From positions 7,339,501-7,403,500 of the forward strand of contig NC_089723.1 in NCBI RefSeq assembly GCF_035083965.1: a stretch of DNA of 64,000 nt, in the 5' to 3' direction. This DNA comes from Branchiostoma lanceolatum. Lineage: Eukaryota; Chordata; Leptocardii; Amphioxiformes; Branchiostomatidae. How positions within the stretch are numbered: the first letter of the stretch is position 1; every line of letters starts with the position of its first letter. Made by a program: the position numbers and the translations under genes. The notes beneath the pieces were generated by a model. It had not been told where the DNA came from and ran no database searches. It saw only the letters and a program-made list of their open reading frames with translations. Positions 41,101-51,300 of this stretch are shown here, piece by piece.

Positions 41101-43749
41101 GAAAGGACGTTTTAAATATCGCAAATTTCTGCTTAATTTCGTAATCCAGCTCACAACATTAAAACGATTTATCATCGACGAGACATCTACTACCAATCTA
41201 GAGAAGATTGCGGGCCTAAAAGTTGTTAACAACAAAAATATACGGCATTTTATATTGTCGGAATTTGCTCGATTTCCGGCGACTGGGTTACCAGCAGTAC
41301 CGCTCCTGCCGCAGCACGCCGCTGCTGCAAAACATGATGACATAACGGCTAGCCAATCAGAGGGAGGAAAATTGGACCTGTGAACCACAGTTCCCGTCAG
41401 AGTTTTATTCCTGTGACGTTTCATCTCGTCTGAAGCTCATGTTGTCGCATATTTTTCCCCACCCTCCCCACAATCATGAGTCGATTCGAAAAATTTGAAG
41501 CCTCGTATCGGCAATTCATTTACCAAAATGCTGCAACAGTCGGATAAATAATAGCCACGTAATATTTTTAGAACGACCGATCCGTTCGTATACAAAGGTT
41601 CAAACAAAACAAACAAAAACTTGATTCTGTTTCACCAAGGAGGTTTTATATAGAAGGAGAGGGGATAGGACAAGTATTCATTGTACTATGATTATAGCGG
41701 GTGAGTTGCGTCAAGGTGTTAATTACTCTGATATGCATACATCCCACGCCGAGTGTTTTGTTTTTCTGGGTGCGACCCGGCGATAATGACTTCGTGTGGA
41801 CTTCGTGTGGAGCGACTTCGATTTCAGGTACTTTGAGGAGGACTTTGTAACATTAGACTGAGTTACAAGAATACAACGTGGAAGATGATCTCTCTAACGG
41901 CGAGTATTAAAGCACTGCGGCAACAAACGCTGCAGCCGGCAGCCGCGGTACATATTTCCAACACAAGTATTTGCCCTCCTTGGTTTCACGAGAACTATCG
42001 TATATTTCCGTCTACGAAAATCAGACAAAAACAGTGAAAACCCAACTGTTCTTCACATCCAAACAGACTGCTGTGTAGTCTAGCTTTTGCTAATATGCTG
42101 TAACTCTTCAAGTTGTCAGTTGAGTCCCAAAATACCCGACAATGCACCGAAAAGGTCCGCTACACCACGACGTTCAGTGAAATCACCTCAAGTGGTAACG
42201 CTCTTTGAGAAGGCCGATTTCCTACCCAGTGTTTCTTTGAAAGTAAGAGGTAATTAGCAAAGGACGACGGGAGAAACCATCCCCGCTAATAAGGGGGGGG
42301 GGGATTTCCTGAGTGAGCGACGGGAGAAACCGTCTTCGGGAGCATTTGAGCGAAAACATGTACCGCGGCGGTTACCCAACATAAATACCGTAGCCTAAAG
42401 CCCGTGGTAAGATTAGCTCATCTGTCCATTGAGTTCATTTGAGCTAAACTGGTTCGAGATCACTTTCCTTTGTTCATAAAGTCAGTTCTCAGAAGTTGAT
42501 GCTAAGTTGATTTCTGCTCGTTCCAGCCCAACTTGCCGTACCGTGAGGACCTGATGAAGTTGGATCCCCAGTACCTGCTGCTGATCTGCATGGCTCTCTT
42601 CTTCATCGTTATGATCATCAAGGTAAGTGTTCTCTGGAAAAAAAACAGACGTCTCATGCCTTCTACATGTACAGTGTATAAGATATGTATTTTGTGGACA
42701 TGCAATGAAATAGTTATGAATGAATTATTGCTTTGAATTACTCATATCTGAGTGGGATGTTTTAAAATCTTCTTTTTTATGAGTAAACATATTTAAGGTT
42801 TGGATGCTGTTGGTAAGAAAATGCAGTCCAATAGAATAAAGATTTCTGGTGGTTGCCTTGCTAGATCTACTTAGTTAAAAAATTTAGGGCCAAATGGCTG
42901 CTTAAGCATACTGAAGGTGAAGTAACTGGTTGTGACCTTGTCTGTTGTGTTCCAGGCTTACTTCATCGGAGTTGTGTGGGGATGTTACAAGTACATCACC
43001 TCCCGTAATCTTATGGAGGTTATCTACTGCCCTGACACCGAGGTCAGTGCTATTTTTTTATATTTTGCCCATACTGTAGTATGGATGAAATAAATTGTTT
43101 TTTGTTGTTTTTTGTCATATATTTCTTTACCCTATTCTTATGCTAGGGTCACATCTCCAAACCATGGCCGAGTCTGAATGAAGAGTATGATATGAAATAC
43201 AATAAAACACACAAAGTGTAAAAAAAAAGAGCATAATTTGTGTATATTTCTTGGTATATACATCTATTGTTTGTTCCTGCTAACAGCCTGGCTGGGCCCT
43301 GGTTTGCAAATGTGACCCTTGCATGCTGTAATTCACTTTATCTTCACAGTAGCCAAATTTCACGGTGTAAGGAAAATGGACATTTTCACTAAACTTTAAC
43401 TTCATGGTTGCAGCAAGTAATTTACAGAATGGATGTGTGAAGGGATCATACATAATCACAACAGGTTTTTCATGGTGATGATAAGTTCACGGTACAGAGG
43501 TGACCGTAAAAACAGTGAACATAAAGTTACAGTGAAAGAAGCAAGAATTACAGTAAGATCAGTAACTGTTAGAGGAATCAACAATGTATGTGATCTGCTC
43601 CAACAATGCGTATGACCTGGTTTTTAAAGTATTTTACTGATAACTAACATGTTGTATTTCCTCTAAATCAGGCCCTGCTTCCTCCAAGCTACGACACGGT
43701 GACCAAGATGCCTCCGCCGCCACCCTACACTCCAGCTACGGAGACATAA
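35085..43749 (+). CDS. LAPTM4: LAPTM4-type lysosomal four-transmembrane protein (7 exons, 225 aa)
   Basis: Exons 35085-35183, 36150-36270, 37804-37877, 38639-38761, 42527-42622, 42956-43042 and 43672-43749 join in frame. Seen: Cys-rich cytosolic start (HRCCCGCMHVRAG), four hydrophobic segments (MLILAYL; AITFFTFTMTLLML; FDFTVGCLTAIGF; LLLICMALFFIVMIIK with AYFIGVVWGCY), a glycosylation site NDTT in the first lumenal loop, and two PY motifs at the tail (LPPSYDT, PPPPYTP). Known: LAPTM4 proteins sit in late endosomes and lysosomes, bind Nedd4-family ubiquitin ligases through PPxY, and affect sorting of transporters, receptors and sphingolipids. Length fits vertebrate LAPTM4A/B (about 226-233 aa). 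A/B assignment is not possible; it may be pro-orthologous. Confidence 0.95.
36150..36270 (+). CDS. LAPTM4: LAPTM4 exon 2: end of TM1 and lumenal loop
   Basis: Encodes VCHLLGMLILAYLI, then TWYSLNYNGNDTTRGS with an N-x-T sequon. Acceptor cctgcccag, donor gtacgt; phase 1 out. Confidence 0.93.
37804..37877 (+). CDS. LAPTM4: LAPTM4 exon 3: TM2
   Basis: Encodes NCVALAITFFTFTMTLLMLY, then GAIK. Acceptor ccctacag, donor gtaagt. Confidence 0.93.
37945..38230 (-). mobile_element. LINE 3' tail in LAPTM4 intron 3
   Basis: Minus strand: a motif like GGTCTTTATTCATTCATTT at the end, preceded by AT-rich 3' UTR. Confidence 0.45.
38287..38593 (-). mobile_element. tRNA-derived SINE, family A, reverse copy
   Basis: Reverse copy of the SINE at 12.5 kb, from GTTAAAATCCTCCCACACC to ACAGGGACACCCC, in LAPTM4 intron 3. 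Confidence 0.82.
38639..38761 (+). CDS. LAPTM4: LAPTM4 exon 4: TM3
   Basis: Encodes HRAGYLLPFFCIQVFDFTVG, then GFVSYMPNIRTFMEQN. Acceptor ttcccccccag, donor gtaagt. A tRNA-SINE ends about 45 nt before the acceptor. Confidence 0.94.
39355..39765. repeat. Inverted repeat in LAPTM4 intron 4
   Basis: GTGTGTAACTTGGCATATCG and GGCGTGGTGATGCAC on the left face TACCAAGTTACATACCAATG and ATCACCACACGCAACC on the right. Confidence 0.75.
40620..40875 (+). mobile_element. tRNA-derived SINE, family B
   Basis: TAGTCCAGTGGTTAGCGA and GGGTTCGATCCCGG are clear pol III A and B boxes; the acceptor arm does not pair, so it is not a tRNA gene. The body contains GGGGAATTTCCCCGG. Confidence 0.75.
40880..42360. other. 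GC-rich block in LAPTM4 intron 4
   Basis: Unlike its AT-rich surroundings; holds TTCGG/CCGAA runs (40980-41070), GACTTCGTGTG doublets (41793-41815) and CGACGGGAGAAACC repeats (42264-42330). The 112- and 119-codon open frames here on opposite strands have no family features. Origin unknown; probably a decayed mobile element. Confidence 0.45.
42527..42622 (+). CDS. LAPTM4: LAPTM4 exon 5: TM4
   Basis: Encodes PNLPYREDLMKLDPQYLLL, then MALFFIVMIIK. Acceptor gctcgttccag, donor gtaagt. Confidence 0.94.
42956..43042 (+). CDS. LAPTM4: LAPTM4 exon 6
   Basis: Encodes AYFIGVVWGCYKYITSRNLM, then EVIYCPDTE. Acceptor gttccag, donor gtcagt. Confidence 0.93.
43325..43580 (+). repeat. Interspersed repeat, copy 1 (inverse at 62765-63010)
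   Basis: Contains TTCACGGTACAGAGGTGACC and GTTACAGTGAAAGAAGCAAG; the reverse copy is in RB1CC1. Confidence 0.7.
43672..43749 (+). CDS. LAPTM4: LAPTM4 exon 7: PY-motif tail
   Basis: Encodes ALLPPSYDTV, then MPPPPPYTPATET and TAA. Both PPxY-type motifs for WW-domain ligases are in this exon. Confidence 0.95.
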   Translation, partial: ALLPPSYDTVTKMPPPPPYTPATET

Positions 43750-45240
43750 ACAACAACAACAACAGCAGAAAAGAACAACAAGCATAACCTTCCTTTCGAA
43801 GGAAGTCAGATCAAAACCTGCAACGGTTCATGAAATAGTATAGCACACACAAGGGAAATGCCTATATTTCCTTGCTCCATTTTTGCCTCCACACTTTATG
43901 CAGGCCAAAGAAAATTTACCTTGATTTGTTTTCACACATAATGGCTTTTCAGAAGAAAATGAACCGTTACGTTGTGGTTTTGAAGAAAGGTCATTTCTTA
44001 GTTAAATATACATATTACTATTATTTGGCTAGGATAAATGATAACTGCTGCTTAACTTCTTTTAAAAACACTCTTACGAGATATGCTGTAAACTTTTGAG
44101 GCCAGTGGTGAAGCTTTATTTAGAAAAGCAAATTTTCTGGGATTTTGGTGTATTTAACCTTTCACTAGAATAAGATCTGTCACAATGTGCAAAAACTATA
44201 TATATTGAATAATTCTATGAGCACAGTGCCCTCTTATCTACCTACATATATAGCCAGGCTGCTTCAACAATGATAGCAATCTTTGTACTCAACGCTGGCA
44301 AATAAGCAGTAATTGAAGAGATTATATGTATTTTCTGATCTATGTACTATTTCTGTAGTAGAATCAGTATTGGCTTCCAATTGGAGATTGTAAAAAATGA
44401 GTTTTTACAGATACATAAGTGCAATTTGAAGGACTATGAATATGATAGCATCCCGAATGAAAGTGACAAGTCCAATTCTGATTTGAGATTCAATAATTTG
44501 GAAATTTTGTGGCAAAAAAAATTCTTGGGATTTCCGGTTCTTTGTTAGTGGTTCAGGCAACCAGACTAAACAATGGTGGGGGTTCATGATGTGAAAATTT
44601 AATAAAACTGAATATGAAAGCTAAATTGTCCTTGATATGTTTATACATAGTAGGAAAAAAACCTGTTTTTCTGACCACCTGATTATATGTGTAACTACAT
44701 GTAGCTGCATGGTGTAACTCAATGGTGTAACAGGAAAATGCTGCAACAAATAAGAACAGAAATGTGTCCTGTATTGTGAACTCTGCTATGTAGCTGGCTT
44801 GTATTACTATTAGATGTGGTATTTGTATTTTACATCGAAGACTTTGACCAAGATTAAGTGGTGTTTCCCCATACATGATACATGCCTGTATGTACATGTA
44901 AGTACATGTATCAGTGGGGTAACATCGTAAGGTTCATGTATTTGTCAACATGGGAATCAAATTTCTAAAACCATCCATGAGATTTTCTATTCTTGCAGTG
45001 GGTTGACCATGCATCAAGTTTGAATTTTGTCCATGGAATTAAAACAGACACCATTGGAAACTTGAAAGGGGTTTGTGTAGTCTGGTCCTAAGATGTAAAT
45101 ACATCTAAATTCATTTTAATCCTTTATTTGGGTCATTAACTATATATAGGAGAGAGCTATGAAGAAATTCTACCAAAGAATCAATTTGGTGAACAGTATG
45201 CATCTCTCTACCTTAAATAAAGGCTTGTCTGCCCAACCTA
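43750..45240 (+). other. Probable LAPTM4 3' UTR
   Basis: AT-rich sequence without coding signal after the stop. Candidate AATAAA signals lie at 44601-44606 and 45216-45221. The stretch ends before a MITE at 45402. UTR length is inferred from signals only. Confidence 0.5.
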
Positions 45241-45401
45241 GTACACATGTTTGTCTTCTTTTTACCTTTATGTATTTTAAGACCCAAATGATCAGCAGCT
45301 GCAATGAAACTGGCCGATACTGGTACATGCAATTGGATACAAGACAACTCGATGCTTCAAGAGTTTTAAAAATGGCTTCTTCAACATATACAACCTAAAG
45401 C

Positions 45402-45635
45402 CCCTGTTACACCTGTGCGTATAAAATTTATATACAAGTCGGCATGGGTTGCGTATTAACATGTTTTTGGATTAGATGAAGTTTGCAGCAGAAGAAGTGA
45501 TTTCTTAGGTTCGATAACTAGGCTGCACAACGGTGGGTCAAAGTAGAAAACCTGCAAACCTTACTAAAACAAAAAAAATGTTAATGCGCAACTCACGTGC
45601 ACTTGAATATAAGCACAAGTGTGACAGGGCCCTAA
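45402..45635. mobile_element. MITE, GGGCCCTGTCA family, copy 3
   Basis: Ends AAAGCCCCTGTTACACC and GTGTGACAGGGCCCTAAA. It lies between the converging LAPTM4 and RB1CC1 3' ends. Confidence 0.8.
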
Positions 45636-45799
45636 ACAAGCAATTGCAATGACATTACAGTGACGCAGTGGCAGACAAAAGATTAATTTACTAGTTAATT
45701 TAGTAATCTGATCTGCTAATTAAATGTTAATAATCTAATCTGCTAATGTCCTTATGCCTGGAAGTTGTCAAATACCCCGGACCTAAACAGAGATCGCTC

Positions 45800-45960
45800 A
45801 TTATCATGGCAGCTCATCTGTGTTGGTAGTAATCATAGTACAATTCAAAACTTTCTTCCAACACTAAGTCTTCACGGATCAAATTTCCAACGACCACTGT
45901 CGCCTTCTTCAGGATCAATAATGACCAATCACTTCCGAACGTAAACTCGCGAGAGATCAC
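45800..45960 (-). repeat. Retroelement end with hammerhead-like core
   Basis: Minus strand: CTGAAGA (45912-45906), stem II GGCGAC/GTCGTT, then GAAATTT; flanking GATC/GATC can form stem I. Related to the pair at 49.65-49.99 kb. Confidence 0.4.
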
Positions 45961-46315
45961 AAAAGCGAACAAAAAGGATCAGACCTCCATATACTTCACA
46001 ACAAAGCTTTATTTTGTACCATTTCTATGATGGCACACAACAGCAGCATCATAATATTAAAGTTTGTACAGTGTTGCTGCATACAACTAACAATCTGTAC
46101 TTATACAGCAGTAATCTTGGTTTAGGAACCTTATACATTCCATGGGAATAGTCCCAACATGCTATGTATGAGTACACATCAGAAATAAATATAATTTCTA
46201 ACTATGCTTCCCTAAACTGGCAAACAGCTTTATAATTGTAGATTTTTGAAAAGAAAAGTTATGTTTCTATTTGTAATTAGCATTTTAACATAAGAGTTAC
46301 TTGATTCAATTCATG

Positions 46316-46820
46316 TTAAAGGCATCCAGTGCATTTTATGAGGCTTGAAACTTGAATAAAAAAACTCCACTTTCTAGCCATTCCATCATAGTAATTTTCA
46401 ATAACACTATACAGTTACACATCGACATTAAAGGAGCAAAGATATGATGTCGTTGTGTGGTGAGAACTGATAGAAAATCCAAGCCCTAATAGACTGATCC
46501 TGACTGATCATCACAATTAGCGGTTAGACCATGCCAATGAGAGAGTGACTGCATGTCCGTCAATTATTTGCATCTTTATGTTTTAATTTTGCATTTCTAC
46601 GTTTTGACGGAGGTGGGCGGGGGTATGGTATCGGTCTACTTACACTAGGCGCGTGAAACTAAAAGATCACCATGTAGCTTATTTTTGTGCCGCTTTTGAG
46701 CACTTTTGATAAGAAATCCGCACTGAAATGTGGTAAACAGTGGCATTAAATGTCAATTTCATAAAGATTACAGCAACTAGAATACTTCCAGTTTGCAAGC
46801 CTCATAAAATGCTCTGGGTG
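46316..46820. mobile_element. About 500-bp TTAA element, AGGCATCCAGAGC family, copy 1
   Basis: Ends TTAAAGGCATCCAGTGC and the inverted CCTCATAAAATGCTCTGGG. The interior contains GGCGCGTGAAACTAAAAGAT and ACGTTTTGACGGAGGTGGG, shared with the copies at 52.1 and 63.6 kb. Confidence 0.85.
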
Positions 46821-47124
46821 TATTGGATGTACAAGGGTGTGGTAATTATAGTCACAAATATGCAACAGTTACCCATGGTATGGCTAGTAGCAGCTACATA
46901 CACAAATTTCATCCACAACGGTATGTGTAGACTGTTAATTACAATTCAAACACGGTTGAAATCAATTATCTTTTATCCTCTATTGCATGGACATATTGGT
47001 CACATGTCAAGTATCACAGACTTGCTATATTGTCTGTTATTACACATGGGCACACAACTGGACAGCATTGCTTCAGCACCAAAAATAAACTCGGAACTGA
47101 AAAGAATATACGTAACCATTCTGT

Positions 47125-47275
47125 GTATCAAATAATGTGCCTCCAACACTCGTGACCCTGACTTTATAATGTCTAAACTCTTAAGCTGCATGCTTGTTTA
47201 CATGCTACAAGTTTTTACAGTACATTATCACAATTATTTACACAAATATTACTGTACACAAAATACCAGTATAAT
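47125..47275. repeat. Segment duplicated at 49475-49625
   Basis: Shares CTCTTAAGCTGCATGCTTGT and TCACAATTATTTACAC with 49475-49625 in the same orientation, 2.35 kb apart. Confidence 0.75.
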
Positions 47276-47562
47276 GTGAAAAAAGCAGCAATTCTAGAAT
47301 GTTTTGGCAAGAGCTATTGTAATTTAACAGGTATAGTTTCTTTAATCACATTTAGGTATAACATAATGTAATCTTGAGTACACAATTCCTAAATCTATTC
47401 AGCTTATAATTTGCCGAATATCGAGATTATCAAATTACATGACCATTCAGTTTTTGTCTATATAAAGGTATGACCACCATTTTGTGTTGTAGATGTACCT
47501 ATAGGTGGACTGAGAGACAAAAACATTGACTGTACATGTTAATTAAGTTCAACCAACTAGCA

Positions 47563-47915
47563 GTTTTTGTACATTATGAACCACATATACTTGACGATAT
47601 CTTCCTAATTAACAAGTCATTCATAATTTTCATAGTTTTACTTGTGAGATGGAGAAGGTAAAAATAGGGACAGGGACAACAGTATTGTACATTATGAACT
47701 TGACAATATCTTCCTCATTAACAAGACATTTATAATTTTCATAGTTTTACTTTTGAGATGGAGGAGGTATAAATAGGGACGGGCAATAGTTTTGTACACT
47801 ATGAACTACATGTACATGTACTTGACGATATCTTCCTAATAAACAAGTCATCTGTTTACTTTTACTAGTTTTACTTGTAAGATGATGGTATGAATAGAGA
47901 GAGGGGCAACAGCTG
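47563..47915. repeat. Threefold direct repeat, about 115-130 bp
   Basis: Each unit has TTGACGATATCTTCCTAAT, CATAGTTTTACTTGTGAGAT and a GTATAAATAGGGAC-like end. It lies in the probable RB1CC1 3' UTR. Confidence 0.8.
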
Positions 47916-48289
47916 AAATACTCAGCTGGTAATGTAGTATTAATACAAACTTAAATGAGAAGTTATATATCTGGTTTCAGGGGAAGTCATATTTGTAAGT
48001 TGTACGTCTACATTTAATATACTGTCATCTACATACAGCAGTTTTACTTTTACAAGTACAAGCAATTGTCATTAGTCAATCTTATAGTATAATATATACC
48101 AGAGTTTTGAAGATAACTAACGTTTTGATATTACAAATGTCATACATACAATGTAGCATATGTTCACCCAGATAATGTTTTGTTTGATAAAGGATGTAGG
48201 AATTTAGAAATGATTTATGAAAACTGTATCTGTGTACCGCATGTGTGTTTAACGTTCTATAATGAATTTTACGAAGTTTGCCACACCCC

Positions 48290-48367
48290 TCAAAGTTTCC
48301 TGCCCCATGGGATGGCCTTGACTCTGTAGAACTTGGTACCAACAGGGACTTTGAACCTGTTCTGGGG
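48290..48367 (-). CDS. RB1CC1: RB1CC1 last exon: end of claw
   Basis: Encodes PQNRFKVPVGTKFYRVKAIP, then WGRKL and TGA. It completes the beta-barrel claw. Confidence 0.95.
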   Translation of the reverse strand, partial: PQNRFKVPVGTKFYRVKAIPWGRKL

Positions 48368-51300
48368 CTGAAAAAAAAAATTAGATTAGATCTTTAAAAG
48401 CTACACACCAAATCTAATATGTTTAGTACCTCTATACATGTATAGAAGTCCTTCTACCTTTATTGTACTTTTTTTTGTAGGGTTTTTGGTGGCAAATGTA
48501 CTAGATGCTAGGCGTGTGTTTTTGGCACACTTTTAGACAGATTAGCCAAAGAGGCTTGATGGGCGTCACTCCACCCCCAGGGAAGGTCGTGTAAAGTGCC
48601 TCTCCCAAGGGCACAACGTTGCGGCATGGTGAGCATCGAACCTGGGACTTATTGGTTCTGAGTCCAACACTCTAACCGTTGAACTACACCCCGCCACTTT
48701 GTGCTTGACTCCTTAACACCCTCTTTTCAAAAATGTATCAGTGTTTCATGGAACAGAATTAGATGTGTTGATGTTTCCATGTGAAAAATATGGCATAAAT
48801 TCATAACAATATCATATCACTAAATCGTACATTTGTACAAGGCTTGTCTTATACAACACTCACTTTTTTAGCCTGACAGTACTCCTTGTCAGTGATCTGT
48901 CCCAAAACCCAAGGTTTCCTGGGAGCACCCGGAGCTGTGGAGAAATAGAGGGGAAAATACAGTCATGATCTACAGAAAAATTTAAAGCTAAAGAATACAC
49001 TGAAAATTGGGAGAAATTACAAATTTGAGTTATTGGCATACTCAAACTTGCCATACTCAAATCAGAATATCACTCAAAAAGACATTACATTACAAGGAAT
49101 TTAAAAGATGAAAACATTTAAGGGGGGGTGAAGGTAAGTAGAGAAAGCCCCATGGGCTTGTTATAAGTTTCTTACCTTTAGCTAACAGACAATGGTAAAT
49201 AGAAAGAAAAAAGACAAAGTTAGGTGTGGCAAATGAAAAAAGTGTCATACGTTTAAGTAAAGTGGAAAATATAATGAAATGAAAAGTATGAGAGCAAAAT
49301 GGTAAAATGGAGAAAAAAAGGAAATGAAACAAAGTAAAATATACATAAAAGGAATGAAATAGATAGAATTGATTAGTAAAACAAGATGACTTATCAACAG
49401 CTTTAGAGTTAAATGGTCTAGCTAGCACCAAAAGTTTTAAAATGAAGTAAAAAGAGCTTTAATACTATTGTGAATATCACATAATGTCCCTTCAATATTC
49501 ATGACCCTAACTTTATGTCTCGACTCTTAAGCTGCATGCTTGTTTACTTGCTACAGGTTTTACAGTACATATCAGTGTCACAATTATTTACACTAAGATT
49601 ACTTTACACAAAATACTATGGCTAGTCAGTTTTATAGTTGATCGTTTTTCACTCATGGAAGCTCATCTGTGTAGGTATTGATCATACTACAAGCTAAACT
49701 TTCTTCTAACTCAAGGTATAAACGGATAAAATTTTCAACGACCACTGTCATTTTCTTGAGGATCAATAATGACCAATCACTTTTGAACGTAAAGTCACAC
49801 GTTTGACCAATTGCTGGCGTCACGTATCCGTAAAGTCACGTGTCAATTAGGTCACGTGTCTGTAACTCTTGCGAGTTTACGTTCGGAAGTGATTGGTCAT
49901 TATTGATCCTGAAGAAGGCAACAGTGGTTGTTGAAAATTTAATCTGTGTATACCTTTGTATTGGAAGAAAGTTTAGCATTGTTTGATCTTATTAGAATTG
50001 CAGCAATGAAATACACGTGGGACACAGGCAGCTATTGCTGGTGTCGTGACCCACACATAATATACCCGTTTTTACACTTGGGTGGAGTGAGGAAAGTCGT
50101 GTTAAGTTCCTTTTCCCAAGAGAACAACATTGGTGACGCCAGGGGATTCGAACCCGGGACCACTAGGCTGAAAACCCTGCCGTTATGCCACACGACCCCA
50201 CAATATTGTAATATGTTTTTGTGCCTCACCTGACTTGAGGTCCAGTGCAGGGAGGGAGTCCGAGTGTAGAAAGTACAGCACAAGTCCCACGGTGAACACT
50301 ACATAGTTATCATGCCTCTCATCCAGGCAGATCAGGACAATGTCACCTATCTGGAAACTGTAGAAAAATAACAAAGAAACAGACTAAGTGCATATCATAC
50401 ATTCCTTACCATCATTGCAGTGCTCAACACTTACCTCAAATATGTGCATACATGTAAATACATGAATAACTCAAAATAGCATTCTCTATCCCACTTGATT
50501 CTAGCATACTGTTACATGTATCAATTTCTTAGACTTCCTAAACAATGGAATCATCAATTTCATCCACAAATTTAGACGAATCTGGAACAGAAATAGTTTT
50601 GAATGAATTATACACCTCTTAACTTTAAATCTCAAGAGCAGATGAACGTAGATATAAGAGGGCTTTCATGCAAAGCTTAGATAATACACAAACCTTGTAC
50701 TTTACTCAGCCAATGACCAACAACAAATGGTTCACAATATGTTTAAACTCATACTTAATAATAAACATTTCTTAAAATGTCAAGGAATAAAGTAATAAAA
50801 CTGTTGTGTATAACTTACTCCTTGATGGCCACTTTCTCTGTGGGTCCTCCTAGGGCAGACATGGATCTCTGCATCTGTGTCAGGAGAAATCATAAAGCTT
50901 CTAAGATTTTATGACTAACGAATTATGTAACTTTCAAGATTCTATGATTACAGTCAAACCCGACAAGACTTAGTGACCACCTCTACATATTAGGACCATC
51001 TGACCAATGTGTCCCCTATTTGGTAGTCCATTTTTTAGATATTTTTTTCCCATTGACACCCATTGGCATTAAGAATCCTGTCTATACAATTTGCATATCC
51101 ACATACATTGTACATGTAGACCAGAATATTTTATCATATCAGTCCCAAGTGGTCTTCTTGGGCAGGTTTGGCTGTACTTAAGTAAAGCATGTTGAAACTG
51201 CTTTTAAATGATCACGCCAAATAACAACTGAGTATTATAATCCAGTAGGCATACAGAGGGTAATACCCAATCAATCTACATGCCTGAAGTTTCCATATTT

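Larger units (their letters stand above)
46008..48289 (-). other. Probable long RB1CC1 3' UTR
   Basis: No coding signal. The candidate AATAAA is at 46013-46008 (minus), giving about 2.3 kb of 3' UTR. It would contain a TTAA-type element (46316-46820) and a threefold direct repeat (47563-47915). A shorter UTR is possible. Confidence 0.4.

Noticed and set aside
41045..41424. Overlapping open frames of 112 and 119 codons on opposite strands
   Set aside because: No domain, no splice support, and mirrored frames are typical of GC-rich non-coding sequence.
43146..43222. Possible extra LAPTM4 exon after exon 6
   Set aside because: The short frame lacks a usable donor, and exons 6 and 7 already join in frame to the family-typical tail.
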